This document shows, in pieces, positions 17,059 through 26,011 of a stretch of DNA of 64,000 nucleotides. Every line of letters starts with the position of its first letter. The first letter of the stretch is position 1. The stretch is from Arthrobacter sp. StoSoilB5. Lineage in GTDB: Bacteria; Actinomycetota; Actinomycetes; Actinomycetales; Micrococcaceae. The translations under genes and the position numbers were made by a program. The stretch spans positions 3,844,001 to 3,908,000 of the forward strand of contig NZ_AP024646.1 in assembly GCF_019977235.1 (NCBI RefSeq), written 5' to 3'. The notes under the pieces were generated by a model, which did no database searches, had not been told where the DNA came from, and worked only from the letters and a program-made list of their open reading frames with translations.

Positions 17059-17994
17059 CTAGGCGCGGCGGCGCTGCAGGACATCGTCCAGGTTGCTCAG
17101 GGCGCTCTGCCCCTTGGCGGCAGTACGCACCTGCGCAGCCGCAGCGGCCTCTGCCGGCTCAACACTCTGCTTAAGCACCGGTTTGCCCACAGGCTTCGGG
17201 GCCTCCGGAAGGTCCAGCGGTTCCGGAGCGGGCCGGGGCGCCTTTGCGGCACCAACGTACGTGGGCTTGGGAACCTCAACCGGCTCCCAACCGGCATCCT
17301 CGGAACCAGACCCGGCTGCAGCTGATTTGTCACCAGCTGCCAACGCAACAGCCAAGGCAGCCTGGCGAAGCTCCACGGCAGAGAGGCGTGCGGCCTCGGA
17401 CTTTCCGGCCTCGGCGTCGAAAACCGGTGTTTCCTTGGCTTCGGCGGGCGGTTCCTTTGGCAGGTACCGCGCGGGGGTCTGGATGGGCACCACCGGCGCA
17501 GCCCGGCGCGCCCGCCGTTCGCGGAGATCCCGCAGGGCGAGCCGCCGCAGCGTCACCACGGCGAGCACTGCGCCGATGAACGACACCAATGGCAGCCAGA
17601 CGGTACCGGTGCCGAACAGCCGCAGCGCCCCCGAAACAATGGCAGTCAGCAGCAAAGCAAGGCCGGACAACGCCAAGGTGAGCCGGGCGTATCGGATCGT
17701 AAAGGGAGTTGTGGGCGCCTTCTTGGCGGACGACTCAGCCACGCGGGATTCCTGGGGCGACGCCGGTGCTTTGCTGTGCATGGTCTCCATCGGTTTCTCC
17801 TGCCGGGGTGCCAAAGTCAGTACCACCCCTGCCTGCGTTTCGTCTGGTTCGTCGTCAAATGCCTCTGCTGAAACAGTGGCCGCCTGGACCTGCTGCCGTC
17901 TGTTTCGAAGAACGTAGGGAGCGACCCATACCATCCAAAGCGCAACAGTGACCACGAGTATCACTGAGCTGCTGAGAGGGAAGTCCACATTCAA
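17059..17994 (-). CDS. sepX: SepX/GlpR-like membrane protein of cell division
   Basis: A 311-residue protein with an N-terminal span (about 9-29, ending WVAPYVLRNRRQQ), a polar linker, two further spans (about 105-127 and 132-150), then a basic RERRARRAA patch and a long Ala/Pro/Glu-rich tail likely to be disordered. Span layout and position next to a RimJ-type acetyltransferase and galU match the mycobacterial Rv0996 / Streptomyces SepX / Corynebacterium GlpR family. Those proteins are membrane receptors of the divisome that interact with FtsZ or Wag31, and GlpR binds the gephyrin-like protein Glp. The assignment rests on architecture and neighbourhood; the tail is not conserved. Confidence 0.7.
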   Translation of the reverse strand: MNVDFPLSSSVILVVTVALWMVWVAPYVLRNRRQQVQAATVSAEAFDDEPDETQAGVVLTLAPRQEKPMETMHSKAPASPQESRVAESSAKKAPTTPFTIRYARLTLALSGLALLLTAIVSGALRLFGTGTVWLPLVSFIGAVLAVVTLRRLALRDLRERRARRAAPVVPIQTPARYLPKEPPAEAKETPVFDAEAGKSEAARLSAVELRQAALAVALAAGDKSAAAGSGSEDAGWEPVEVPKPTYVGAAKAPRPAPEPLDLPEAPKPVGKPVLKQSVEPAEAAAAAQVRTAAKGQSALSNLDDVLQRRRA

Positions 17995-18086
17995 AACCGT
18001 AGAAGCAAATCATCAGGGGCGGCGGCATTGCGGTCGGTGTGTCGTCGGCGAGTCCGCAAATGAATGGAGATACGGCCCAAAAGGGG

Positions 18087-18713
18087 CTATGACCTGCCGC
18101 TTCTTCCTCTGAGCCATGCATCGAGGAGTCCCTGCGGAACTTCCTCCGATGTCAGCGCGAAGGAGCGATGGTCTGCCCACTCGCCGTTGATATGCAGGTA
18201 TCTCAGACGGTACCCCTCGTCCCGGAATCCAAGCTTCTCCACGACCCGGAGGCTCGGCGCGTTCTCAGGCCGGATATTGATCTCCATCCTGTGCAGGCCC
18301 AGGGTCCGGAAGCAGTGGTCGGTAGCCATGGCAACTGCGGTGGGTGCGATGCCTTGCCCGGCACGTTCCTTATCAACCCAATAGCCCAGGGTAGCCATCA
18401 TCGCTGAACCCCACACGATGGACGAGACAGTCAGCTGGCCGACAATTTGCGGCTCGCGGAATCCCTCGGTCCGCTCCGTGATGAGAAATGGCAAAGCCGT
18501 GGCCTGCCGGGCTTGCGCGTTCAGCGATGCCACCATTTGTCGGTAACTGGGAAGGCGGCCACCCGGGGCAGGGTTGGACGCCTCCCAGGGTGCAAGCCAT
18601 TCACTGTTCCGCGAACGGACTTCAGACCACTCCCGCTTATCGCGGTAACGGATTGGCCGGAGCACCAAGGCTCCGCTTTCCAGCGTTACCGGCCAGATCG
18701 CAGAGCCGTACAC
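18087..18713 (-). CDS. rimJ: RimJ-like GNAT N-acetyltransferase
   Basis: A 208-residue GNAT acetyltransferase of the RimJ/RimL type. The acetyl-CoA-binding region reads ERAGQGIAPTAVAMATDHC, with GLHRMEINIRPENAPSLRVVEKLGF following, as in ribosomal-protein alanine acetyltransferases. The start GTG 18713 lies five bases after the galU stop; the frame continues upstream but only as galU shadow. It sits between galU and sepX, an order kept in mycobacteria and corynebacteria. The target protein is unknown. Confidence 0.85.
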   Translation of the reverse strand: MYGSAIWPVTLESGALVLRPIRYRDKREWSEVRSRNSEWLAPWEASNPAPGGRLPSYRQMVASLNAQARQATALPFLITERTEGFREPQIVGQLTVSSIVWGSAMMATLGYWVDKERAGQGIAPTAVAMATDHCFRTLGLHRMEINIRPENAPSLRVVEKLGFRDEGYRLRYLHINGEWADHRSFALTSEEVPQGLLDAWLRGRSGRS

Positions 18714-18718
18714 CGGTG

Positions 18719-19624
18719 TTACTTGGGAAGAGCGGCAGTGAAGGTCGGCAGCCACTCGCGGAGCTCGGGCCCGAGGTCGTCGCGTTCGCATGCCAACTCG
18801 ATGCAGGCTTTCAGGTAGCTCAGCTTGTCTCCCGTGTCATAGCGGCGGCCACGGAACACAACGCCATAAACGCCGTAGCCCTCACCTTCCCCGGCAGCCA
18901 GAACCTCGAGGGCATCCGTCAGTTGGATTTCACCGCCGCGCCCGGGAGCAGTCTTCTCCAGGACATCAAACACCGCCGGGTGGAGAACGTAGCGCCCGAT
19001 CACGGCAAGGTTGGATGGGGCTTCTTCGGGCGACGGTTTTTCCACCAGTTGCTTAATGCGGACGTAGCCGTCTTCATCGTTTTCCTCGATGTCCGCGCAA
19101 CCATAGGCGCTGATCTTGGAAGGCTCAACTTCGATGAGGGCAACGACGGAGCCGCCGGTTTTCTGCTGGACGGCGATCATTTCGCTCAGCAGGTCTTCAC
19201 GGGGATCGATCAGGTCATCGCCAAGCAATACGGCGAATGGCTCGTACCCGACGTGCTGCTTTGCACGCAGGACCGCGTGGCCAAGGCCGTTGGGGTCGCC
19301 CTGGCGGACGTAATGGATGTCGCCCAGGTTGGTGGCGGACTGGATGGCTTCAAGCTTGGCAGTATCACCCTTCTCTGCCAGCGTCGCTTCCAGCGCCGGC
19401 ACACGGTCAAAGTGATCTTCCAGGGCGCGCTTGCTGCGCCCGGTGATCATCAGGATGTCGTGCAGGCCAACCTTCACCGCTTCTTCGACGACGTACTGGA
19501 TGGCTGGCTTGTCAACCACGGGCAGCATTTCCTTCGGCATCGCCTTGGTGGCGGGGAGGAATCTGGTACCAAGACCCGCTGCGGGGATGACGGCCTTACG
19601 GACAGCATTGTTATCGAGAGTCAC
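18719..19624 (-). CDS. galU: UTP-glucose-1-phosphate uridylyltransferase
   Basis: A 301-residue nucleotidyltransferase making UDP-glucose from UTP and glucose-1-phosphate. The N-terminal signature AVIPAAGLGTRFLPATKAMP (nucleotide and Mg2+ binding) is followed by EMLPVVDKPAIQYVVEEA, and LLGDDLIDP mid-protein marks the nucleotide site. UDP-glucose feeds wall and exopolysaccharide synthesis. I chose GTG 19624 (MTLDNNAVRKAV) over a TTG at 19654 because it gives the conserved N-terminus; there is no clear ribosome site, so the message may be leaderless. It is divergent from the 5-FCL gene. Confidence 0.95.
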   Translation of the reverse strand: MTLDNNAVRKAVIPAAGLGTRFLPATKAMPKEMLPVVDKPAIQYVVEEAVKVGLHDILMITGRSKRALEDHFDRVPALEATLAEKGDTAKLEAIQSATNLGDIHYVRQGDPNGLGHAVLRAKQHVGYEPFAVLLGDDLIDPREDLLSEMIAVQQKTGGSVVALIEVEPSKISAYGCADIEENDEDGYVRIKQLVEKPSPEEAPSNLAVIGRYVLHPAVFDVLEKTAPGRGGEIQLTDALEVLAAGEGEGYGVYGVVFRGRRYDTGDKLSYLKACIELACERDDLGPELREWLPTFTAALPK

Positions 19625-19751
19625 CGGACTAATGTAACGGAAGGAATACACCAACGGGTAAACCCCCGCCGTGGCAGGACGCAGAAACAGCCTTGAAACT
19701 GGAGCGGATTTGCTGCTTCCCGGGGCCCGCGAATCTCATGATCGGACAATA

Positions 19752-20357
19752 ATGGCATCGAAGGAAGACATCCGCAGCAGCCGGCGCTTGTACAGGCGCG
19801 GCCTCACCACGGAGCAAGTCGCGCAAGCCGGCGAGTCGATTGCGCGGCACGGCCTGGACTGGGCCGCTCAAGTCTCGGGCGGCTCCAACGCCGCGTTCGC
19901 TATCTACGTGGGCGTCTCCCACGAACCCCCAACCATGCCCCTGATTGCGGGGCTCCACAACTCCGGCCATCAGGTTCTGCTTCCCGTTTGCGAACCCGGT
20001 CGCCAGTTGAGCTGGGTGTACTGGACACCGGAAACGGCCTTCGTCCGGTCCGAATACGCACCCATTGACGAACCGGAAGGCGAACGTTTGGACAGTGCGG
20101 TGGTGAGCGCCGTTGCTGGTATCTTCATGCCTGCTACCGCTGTGGACCTCGACGGCAACCGCATCGGGCAGGGCGGTGGCTACTACGATCGCCTTCTCCA
20201 ATATCTGGATGCTTCCGGCGGGCGGCCGCCCACCATCGCGGTGGTGTACGACGACGACGTCTTGCCGTCCGGAGCTATCCCCGCGGAGCCCTTTGACCGC
20301 CCGGTGCCTGACGCGCTAACGCCCTCCGGAATCGTTAAGCTGGGGCGCGGGAACTGA
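19752..20357 (+). CDS. 5-formyltetrahydrofolate cyclo-ligase
   Basis: A 201-residue 5-FCL family protein converting 5-formyl-THF to 5,10-methenyl-THF with ATP. The conserved C-terminal motif IGQGGGYYDRLLQYL is present, with the basic N-terminal IRSSRRLYRRGL and the central IFMPATAVDLDGNRIG stretch. ATG 19752 was taken; an upstream in-frame GTG/TTG would add 27 unconserved residues. The order galU / 5-FCL / ruc matches Rv0993 / Rv0992c / Rv0991c of Mycobacterium tuberculosis. Confidence 0.92.
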   Translation: MASKEDIRSSRRLYRRGLTTEQVAQAGESIARHGLDWAAQVSGGSNAAFAIYVGVSHEPPTMPLIAGLHNSGHQVLLPVCEPGRQLSWVYWTPETAFVRSEYAPIDEPEGERLDSAVVSAVAGIFMPATAVDLDGNRIGQGGGYYDRLLQYLDASGGRPPTIAVVYDDDVLPSGAIPAEPFDRPVPDALTPSGIVKLGRGN

Positions 20358-20435
20358 GCGGCCCACCGCCTGGGTGAAGTCCCGCTCGTCCGTGGAGTTG
20401 GCAGATAGCAGGTGAGCGGGAAGCGGATGATAGAA

Positions 20436-20462
20436 TTGGCACTCAGGCCCTGCGACTGCTAA
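20436..20462 (+). promoter_or_regulatory. CIRCE-like operator upstream of ruc
   Basis: TTGGCACTC (20436-20444), nine bases, then GACTGCTAA (20454-20462). This matches the HrcA operator TTAGCACTC-N9-GAGTGCTAA at 16 of 18 arm positions with the exact 9-9-9 spacing. TTGGCA in the left arm could serve as a -35 box. It begins 61 bases before the AAGGAGG-led GTG start of ruc. A small hairpin, CAGGAC...GTCCTG, lies in the leader just before the ribosome site. Confidence 0.7.
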
Positions 20463-20522
20463 TGCGGAGATTCTCCGCCACGGCTCCACAGGACCTGAAC
20501 TTTGTCCTGAAGGAGGAAATCA

Positions 20523-20789
20523 GTGCCCACATACGCGTACGCCTGCAAAGACTGTGACCATGCCTTTGACATCGTCCAGTCCTTCTCTGACAGCTCCCTG
20601 ACGGAGTGCCCTGAATGCCGGGGTGCGCTCCGCAAGAAGTTCAACAGCGTCGGCGTTGTTTTCAAGGGCTCGGGCTTCTACCGCACGGATTCGCGCGACT
20701 CCAAGGGCAGCACCGTCTCAGCTGCACCCTCTGCCCCGGCGACTCCAGCCCCGGCCGCCACGCCAGCACCCGCGGCTGCAGCCAGCTAA
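20523..20789 (+). CDS. ruc: FmdB-family zinc ribbon protein, orthologue of redox-regulated chaperone Ruc
   Basis: An 88-residue protein with an FmdB zinc ribbon: CKDC at about 8-11 and CPEC at about 30-33, then VGVVFKGSGFYRTDSRDS, and an Ala/Pro-rich disordered tail. Layout and sequence match Rv0991c (Ruc) of M. tuberculosis, described as a heat-induced chaperone that is activated by oxidation of its zinc cysteines and keeps proteins soluble until DnaK acts. GTG 20523 has AAGGAGG upstream. The CIRCE-like operator points to HrcA control, matching the heat-shock role. Confidence 0.85.
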   Translation: MPTYAYACKDCDHAFDIVQSFSDSSLTECPECRGALRKKFNSVGVVFKGSGFYRTDSRDSKGSTVSAAPSAPATPAPAATPAPAAAAS

Positions 20790-20857
20790 CCAGCTTTTAT
20801 CCACATAGGGCATTCGGCCGCTGTTGGGCGGCCGGGCCCGGTGGCTAGCGTGGCGTC

Positions 20858-21649
20858 ATGCCACAAAAGACACCTGCTTCCTTCCTCCCCCGCCGCGGAC
20901 ATTCCGCTCCGCCTGCCAGCCGTTATGGTCGCTCACGGATCAACCCCACTGCGTCGGCTGGCCCGCTGCTTCCCCGGAACCAAGGGCCACATCGACCGGT
21001 GAGGCTGGCCCCAAGGCAGAGCATGAATCTCTGGATCTCCCGGAACCGTAGGCTGACCGTGGCGCTCCTGTTGTGTCTGGCCACCGGCATTACTGTTCAA
21101 CAACTAACGCCTGCAACCGAGCAGCGCGTCAGCATTCTCGTCGCAGCCCATGACCTTGCAGCAGGCACCAGCCTTACCGACGCCGATTTCACCAGTGTTG
21201 GGGTGCCGCCGGACGTCGCAATTTCCGGAGCCTTGGAGGATCACGCTTCCTTGGTGGGCCGCCAGCTTGCTTCGCCTTTGACGAAAGGGCAGATTCCCAC
21301 GGAATCAAATCTTCTGGGGCCGGGACTCCTCACTGGTGCACCCGTAGGGTCAGCTGCGGTCCCCCTTCGCATGGCTGACCCATCATCCATCCAGCTTCTG
21401 TCGCCAGGACAGTTAGTGAATGTAGTCCTCACGGCCGCAGGATCATACGATGAGTCCAGGCAAACCGAAGTCCTGGCTGCCTCCGTACCCGTACTCTGGA
21501 CGTCCGCCCAAGGGGGTAAGCCCGGCCAGTGGCTCGGAACCAGCGACACCGACGGCTTGATGGTGGTAGCTGCAGATCCCCGGCAAGCAGAAAAGCTTGC
21601 CGGCGCATCCACGCAAGGCAAGCTTTTCTTTGTTTTGGTCAATCCCTAG
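20858..21649 (+). CDS. SAF-domain protein, CpaB/RcpC-like (Flp pilus assembly)
   Basis: A 263-residue protein with a long basic N-terminus (1-60), one predicted span (about 66-84), then a SAF domain starting VAAHDLAAGTSLTDADFTSV, followed by an RcpC/CpaB-like region. In Flp/Tad pilus systems CpaB sits in the periplasm and helps secretin or pilus assembly, but isolated actinobacterial copies often lie outside pilus loci, as here. The frame could start at the later ATG in QSMNLWISRNRR (21024). It is divergent in function from its neighbours, and I would not infer a pilus from it alone. Confidence 0.75.
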   Translation: MPQKTPASFLPRRGHSAPPASRYGRSRINPTASAGPLLPRNQGPHRPVRLAPRQSMNLWISRNRRLTVALLLCLATGITVQQLTPATEQRVSILVAAHDLAAGTSLTDADFTSVGVPPDVAISGALEDHASLVGRQLASPLTKGQIPTESNLLGPGLLTGAPVGSAAVPLRMADPSSIQLLSPGQLVNVVLTAAGSYDESRQTEVLAASVPVLWTSAQGGKPGQWLGTSDTDGLMVVAADPRQAEKLAGASTQGKLFFVLVNP

Positions 21650-21692
21650 GTTTTTGGTCAAACCCTGTGCAGGGCTTGTGTTCGTGGATCCA

Positions 21693-24600
21693 TCAGCCCC
21701 AATGCGGAGGCTTCTGTTCCTTCAACCACTGCTCATGGTCATAGCTGCCTTCGTCGCCCCAACGCCGGGGATCGTCTTCAGCGGCTTTGGTAGGCAGGAT
21801 GCCACCGGAGCCTGGCTTGGCCGCTGGTGCCTTTGGCTCCGCTGGATGATCCGTGTTTTCGGCACCCACAGTTCCGGTCTCTTCTTCGGAGCCGCTTCCG
21901 TTGCCGGTTCCCTGTTCAATCACTGGTACTTCAGTCCCATCCTCTGGATCGGTGGTGTCTGCATTACTGGCGTCTGCATTGCGTGGTTGGCCAGCCGATG
22001 CACTCTGCTTGTACACACTTGCCTGCACAGCGCCGAAACCCTGCCGATGCGAAGCCCGGGCTTCGGAGGAGCTGCCATACGACGACCTTGCATTGTCCAG
22101 ATTCAATTGTTCAACATCCATGTCCAGGAAGCCATGCTGCGAGGCCTGGACGGATTGCGGAACATGGTTCTCAAGCCCCAAATAGGAACCGATTCGATCT
22201 GCGCAGGACGAGGGATCCGTGAACACTTCAATCGTCCACAGGGACATGTAACGCCATCCCATGCGTTCCAGCAGTTGGGGACGCAGACGGCTCCGTTCAC
22301 GGACACTCATGCGCCGGTACCGTTCCGTGCCATCGGATTCGATTGCCACTGGAGTGGGAATTTCGGCCCCTTCCCGTCCGATGGTGTGGACGGGGTCGGC
22401 AGCTGCAGCAATGTCCAGGACACCGTCGTAAAGGTGCCACACGCGGGCGCCCCTGGCTCGCAAGCGCTCGCCCAGATCGGCAACCAAGGGATCCTCACCC
22501 AAGGCTTGTTCACTGGCAACTGCACGCGAGGCGGGAGTTCCAAGGTTGCTGTTCCCGGACAGTTCCCGGTCCAGCAGCTCGTAAAAGTCCACAGCGCCGT
22601 GCGCCAAGCGATCCTGGTCCAGATCTTCCGGACGGAAGCAGCTCAGGACATGCATGGAGCGGCGGGCGCGGGTCATCGCCAAAGCAAAGCGGTTCCGCCC
22701 GCCCTCGGTGGACAATGGCCCGAACGAATGCAAAGCACGGCCATGCGGAGTCCGGCCGTAGCCCAGGGAGAAAATGACATGGTCACGCACCAGCCCCTGT
22801 GCACGCTCGAGGTCCACCACGCGGAAGGACTCCGGGCCCGCGCCGAAGAAGGCGGACAACAAGGGGTGGTTGGGCAATTGAAGCCGGATAGCCTCACCGA
22901 TCCGCGCAGCGTGGCGCAGGCTGGCAGTGACCACAGCCAACGACGTACGGGGCCGGAGTCTGGCATGTTCGAAGACAAGGTCCACCACACGGTTGACCTC
23001 TGCCGTAACGGACTCCACACCCTCGTGGTCGGCACCCGGGAGGCCGGTTCCATCGGGGATGTACTCCACCAGGATCGAACGGTCCAAGCCCGTCACAGAG
23101 CTGCCATCAGGCAGGCGCCGGAGGCCGCCGTCGTAGTAGTTCTTGCTCAGCTGCAGGATCAGGTCCTCGTCGACAGCCCGGTAGACCCAGTTCAGCTGCC
23201 ACGTCGGCAGCACGCGTGCCAGTGCCTTGTAGGCACTGTCCACGGTCTCGTGGCTGGAGACTCCGGCCACGGGAGGTTCCACGGCCACGCTGAAGGTGCG
23301 GGCATTGGCGATCTTCGCATCACCGAAGGCAACGACTTGCCGGGCTCGGGCAATCGCCGGAAGGACGGCCTGGAGCGACGTCGATTCGGCGTCGATGATA
23401 ACCACGGCGTCAAACTTCTGCTCCGCGGGAAGAACACCCGTCAGCAGGTAAGGGCTGACGGACCACACCGGAACCAGCATGGGCACGAGGTCAGGTGCCT
23501 GGGCGCTCAAGGCGGGGAGGGTCACCCGACCATCCTTGAGCAGGGCACGAAGCAACTCTGCCTGCCGGGGATGCTCCACTATCCCCTGGCCCCACTTCCG
23601 GGCCAACTGCCACCGCAGACGGGCAGCACCACTGGCAATGTGGGCCTGGTCCGCGAGGCGGTACTCAGCTTCGAGGCGGCGGAGGGAGTCGCCGTCGGAC
23701 ATGGCGAGGTAGTCGTCACCGCTGATCATTGCTTCCAGGGCAGACTGCCACCAGGCAAGATCCAGCTCGGCTGCCACCGACGCTGCGGGGACTTCACGCG
23801 CAGCAAGGTCAGCCAGGAGCTCCCCGAGTCCATGCTCGCGCATCTCTTCAATCAGGAGAGTGCGCTCGGGAAGTGTTTCAAGCGTGGCTGTGTCCGCTAC
23901 GAGTCGTTCAAGCCGCTCCATGAGTTCCAGGTACGGAGTCTGGTGCAGCGAACCGCCGGCAGAAGTGTGCTTGAGAGCCTCACCCAGGCGGCGAAGCTCG
24001 GCGTCCAGTTCACGGTACAAGGCACCGAGGTCTGCGAGCCCGGACGGCACGGCCGGGTGGCGTTGCGTGGTGGCGTAGCCGGCCCACAGGGCACGCTGCT
24101 CTTGGACGAGGACCAGGGAGCTGTGGAGGTCCGCGATGTGGACACCGGGCCGCACGTACTCTTTGGCCACACGCCGCAGCCTGGAGCGCTGCATGGACGG
24201 CATCTCCAGATTGCGCTCCCGGCGCCACGCGGAGCTTGCCGTTGCCGAGATGAGGTCATGGACAGGGCGATCGAAGATGTCCGGAGTGAACTTGTCCAGG
24301 CTTTCGCGCACGGCAATCAGCAGTTCAAGCTGGGCGCCCCACTCCGTGAAGGTGTCCGCCAAACGGATCTCAGCGTGATCCGATACCTCCTTCATGCGCT
24401 CACGAAGGATGGGGAGCTTCTCCTCGGCAATGCGGGCCAGCTGTTGGGCCTCTTCGGTCTCCTTGCGGGTTACGAGCCGGGCTCCATACCAGGGGCTGGA
24501 GGTGGAAGCCCGGCTGAAACTGCCCAGCTCAGCAGCCCGACGCAAACGGCCGGCGAGCTCCTCACGGTCCTTGATGTTGTCCAGCACGCTGCGCTTCAGG

Positions 24601-25922
24601 CGCACTGTGGTGGACGGCGCCGGATGGATGGAGGTCAATTCCGCCAACGACTGCATTGCCTGGTAGGGCGAGCAGCCCCAGCGTTCGCGGACGTTGTGGA
24701 GTGACGCAACGTGGTCCATCAGCGCGTGCCGGTGTCCGGTCAGCGTCTGGTGGAGGTTCCCGAGCTGCGGTTCCAGGGCCTTTTCATTGCGCATAATGGC
24801 CCGGACCAACTGGCCCTTGAGTTGCTGTGGTGTGGTGCCGTTGCCCGGACGGAACAACATTGAATCAAGGCCCAGCGACTCCAGGTGTGCAGAAAGCCCT
24901 GCAAGGCTGGACTGCCGGTCCCCCACTACCAGGACAGATTTTCCTTCGCTGACCAACGCGCCAATGGCGTTGATGGCCGTCTGCGTCTGGCCGCTACCCG
25001 GTGGAGTGCTGACAACAAGCGAATCTCCTGCGCGAACAGCATCCACTACATACTGCTGGTCAGTGTCGGCGTCGAGCAGGAGGAGTTCGTCCGCCGGATC
25101 ACGTTCATCCAGGCTGGGGAACCTGCCCGCCTTGATGGGTTCGGGCTCAATGTCGCCACCGTTGGCAGCAGTAGCCAGGGCAGCCACGGTGGGGTTGTTC
25201 ATGTTGATCCACGGGTCATCGAGGTTTCCCGAGAGATCAGCCAACGTGGTCACGAGCAAGTTGAATTCAACCTCGGCCCCATGGATGGGCTGAACGAGCG
25301 TAGCCAGGCGATCAAGGACCGGCTGGGGGTCGAGCCTGGCCGTGTTGTAGGCCATGCGGGCAACTGCATTGACGTCGAAGACGATGCCATGGACGGTCTT
25401 CAGGTGGCGCACCAAAGCCGGGTTCATGCGCGCTTGCTCGGTGAGCTGCAGCTCGAAGTCGTCCTCGCCCGGGCGCACGGTCAGGACAATCGAGGTCAGC
25501 ATGACAGGAGCGGAGACCCGCTGGGGCTTGCCACCCACGGCTGACGTCCACACCACCGTGCCGGCAGAGAGGTACCCGGCCTCAATACCGCGATCATTAC
25601 TGAGTTCGAAAATTTTGGACCGGATGTTGCGTGCCGCCCGGGCCGCCACCAGATATTGCTGCCGGTCGCGGATAAGGGTGGACAACCGCGTTCTGCGCCC
25701 TGCCAGCAACTGCGCCAGTCCCGAGGGATGCGCGTTGCTGAGGTCGATGGCGCCTTCGGGCGTCTTGACGAAACGCAGCATCGTGTCCGCCCCGGTAACG
25801 GGCTTAAGTCCGGACAGCCATTTCCGGAGCTCTTCGGAGCCCTCTTCCTGGCCTTGACCTAATGACACAACTGCTGCCTTCTTTTCTGTACTAGCTTTAG
25901 ACGCCTTGGACCATACCGGCAT
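21693..25922 (-). CDS. Large helicase-like protein with degenerate SF1 motifs and nuclease-like C-terminus
   Basis: A 1409-residue protein. Residues ~60-230 resemble the N-terminal domain of DUF4011-type SF1 helicases. The P-loop at ~306-315 reads TPPGSGQTQT, with Gln312 where the Walker A Lys should be. Walker B at about 843 is VVIIDAEST instead of the usual DEA order, and the QxGD motif is reduced to VVAFGDAK. Motif VI survives in ALAMTRARRSMHV. Near 1240-1290, PVAIESDG, then RERSRLRPQLLERMGW, fits the REase-like C-terminal domain of this class. The last ~100 residues are acidic, Gly/Pro-rich and end with a Trp-rich motif. It is a single gene with no methyltransferase or toxin next to it. 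Function is unknown; a DNA repair or defence role is inference. Confidence 0.75.
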   Translation of the reverse strand: MPVWSKASKASTEKKAAVVSLGQGQEEGSEELRKWLSGLKPVTGADTMLRFVKTPEGAIDLSNAHPSGLAQLLAGRRTRLSTLIRDRQQYLVAARAARNIRSKIFELSNDRGIEAGYLSAGTVVWTSAVGGKPQRVSAPVMLTSIVLTVRPGEDDFELQLTEQARMNPALVRHLKTVHGIVFDVNAVARMAYNTARLDPQPVLDRLATLVQPIHGAEVEFNLLVTTLADLSGNLDDPWINMNNPTVAALATAANGGDIEPEPIKAGRFPSLDERDPADELLLLDADTDQQYVVDAVRAGDSLVVSTPPGSGQTQTAINAIGALVSEGKSVLVVGDRQSSLAGLSAHLESLGLDSMLFRPGNGTTPQQLKGQLVRAIMRNEKALEPQLGNLHQTLTGHRHALMDHVASLHNVRERWGCSPYQAMQSLAELTSIHPAPSTTVRLKRSVLDNIKDREELAGRLRRAAELGSFSRASTSSPWYGARLVTRKETEEAQQLARIAEEKLPILRERMKEVSDHAEIRLADTFTEWGAQLELLIAVRESLDKFTPDIFDRPVHDLISATASSAWRRERNLEMPSMQRSRLRRVAKEYVRPGVHIADLHSSLVLVQEQRALWAGYATTQRHPAVPSGLADLGALYRELDAELRRLGEALKHTSAGGSLHQTPYLELMERLERLVADTATLETLPERTLLIEEMREHGLGELLADLAAREVPAASVAAELDLAWWQSALEAMISGDDYLAMSDGDSLRRLEAEYRLADQAHIASGAARLRWQLARKWGQGIVEHPRQAELLRALLKDGRVTLPALSAQAPDLVPMLVPVWSVSPYLLTGVLPAEQKFDAVVIIDAESTSLQAVLPAIARARQVVAFGDAKIANARTFSVAVEPPVAGVSSHETVDSAYKALARVLPTWQLNWVYRAVDEDLILQLSKNYYDGGLRRLPDGSSVTGLDRSILVEYIPDGTGLPGADHEGVESVTAEVNRVVDLVFEHARLRPRTSLAVVTASLRHAARIGEAIRLQLPNHPLLSAFFGAGPESFRVVDLERAQGLVRDHVIFSLGYGRTPHGRALHSFGPLSTEGGRNRFALAMTRARRSMHVLSCFRPEDLDQDRLAHGAVDFYELLDRELSGNSNLGTPASRAVASEQALGEDPLVADLGERLRARGARVWHLYDGVLDIAAAADPVHTIGREGAEIPTPVAIESDGTERYRRMSVRERSRLRPQLLERMGWRYMSLWTIEVFTDPSSCADRIGSYLGLENHVPQSVQASQHGFLDMDVEQLNLDNARSSYGSSSEARASHRQGFGAVQASVYKQSASAGQPRNADASNADTTDPEDGTEVPVIEQGTGNGSGSEEETGTVGAENTDHPAEPKAPAAKPGSGGILPTKAAEDDPRRWGDEGSYDHEQWLKEQKPPHWG

Positions 25923-26011
25923 ACTTTCGAGGGTAGCGGGAATACGCCTTTAGCCCGCTCCGCAACACAGTGGCAATACGAAATTCGCCGTCATTTCACA
26001 GCTGGAAGAAC

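Noticed and set aside
20858..21649. A Flp/Tad pilus locus, suggested by the CpaB-like protein.
   Set aside because: No ATPase, pilin, prepilin peptidase or TadB/C gene is nearby; the SAF-domain protein stands alone.
21597..24704. A 1035-codon plus-strand open frame opposite the helicase-like gene.
   Set aside because: It is a shadow of the high-G+C sense gene: no recognisable domain, atypical composition, while the minus strand encodes conserved helicase motifs.
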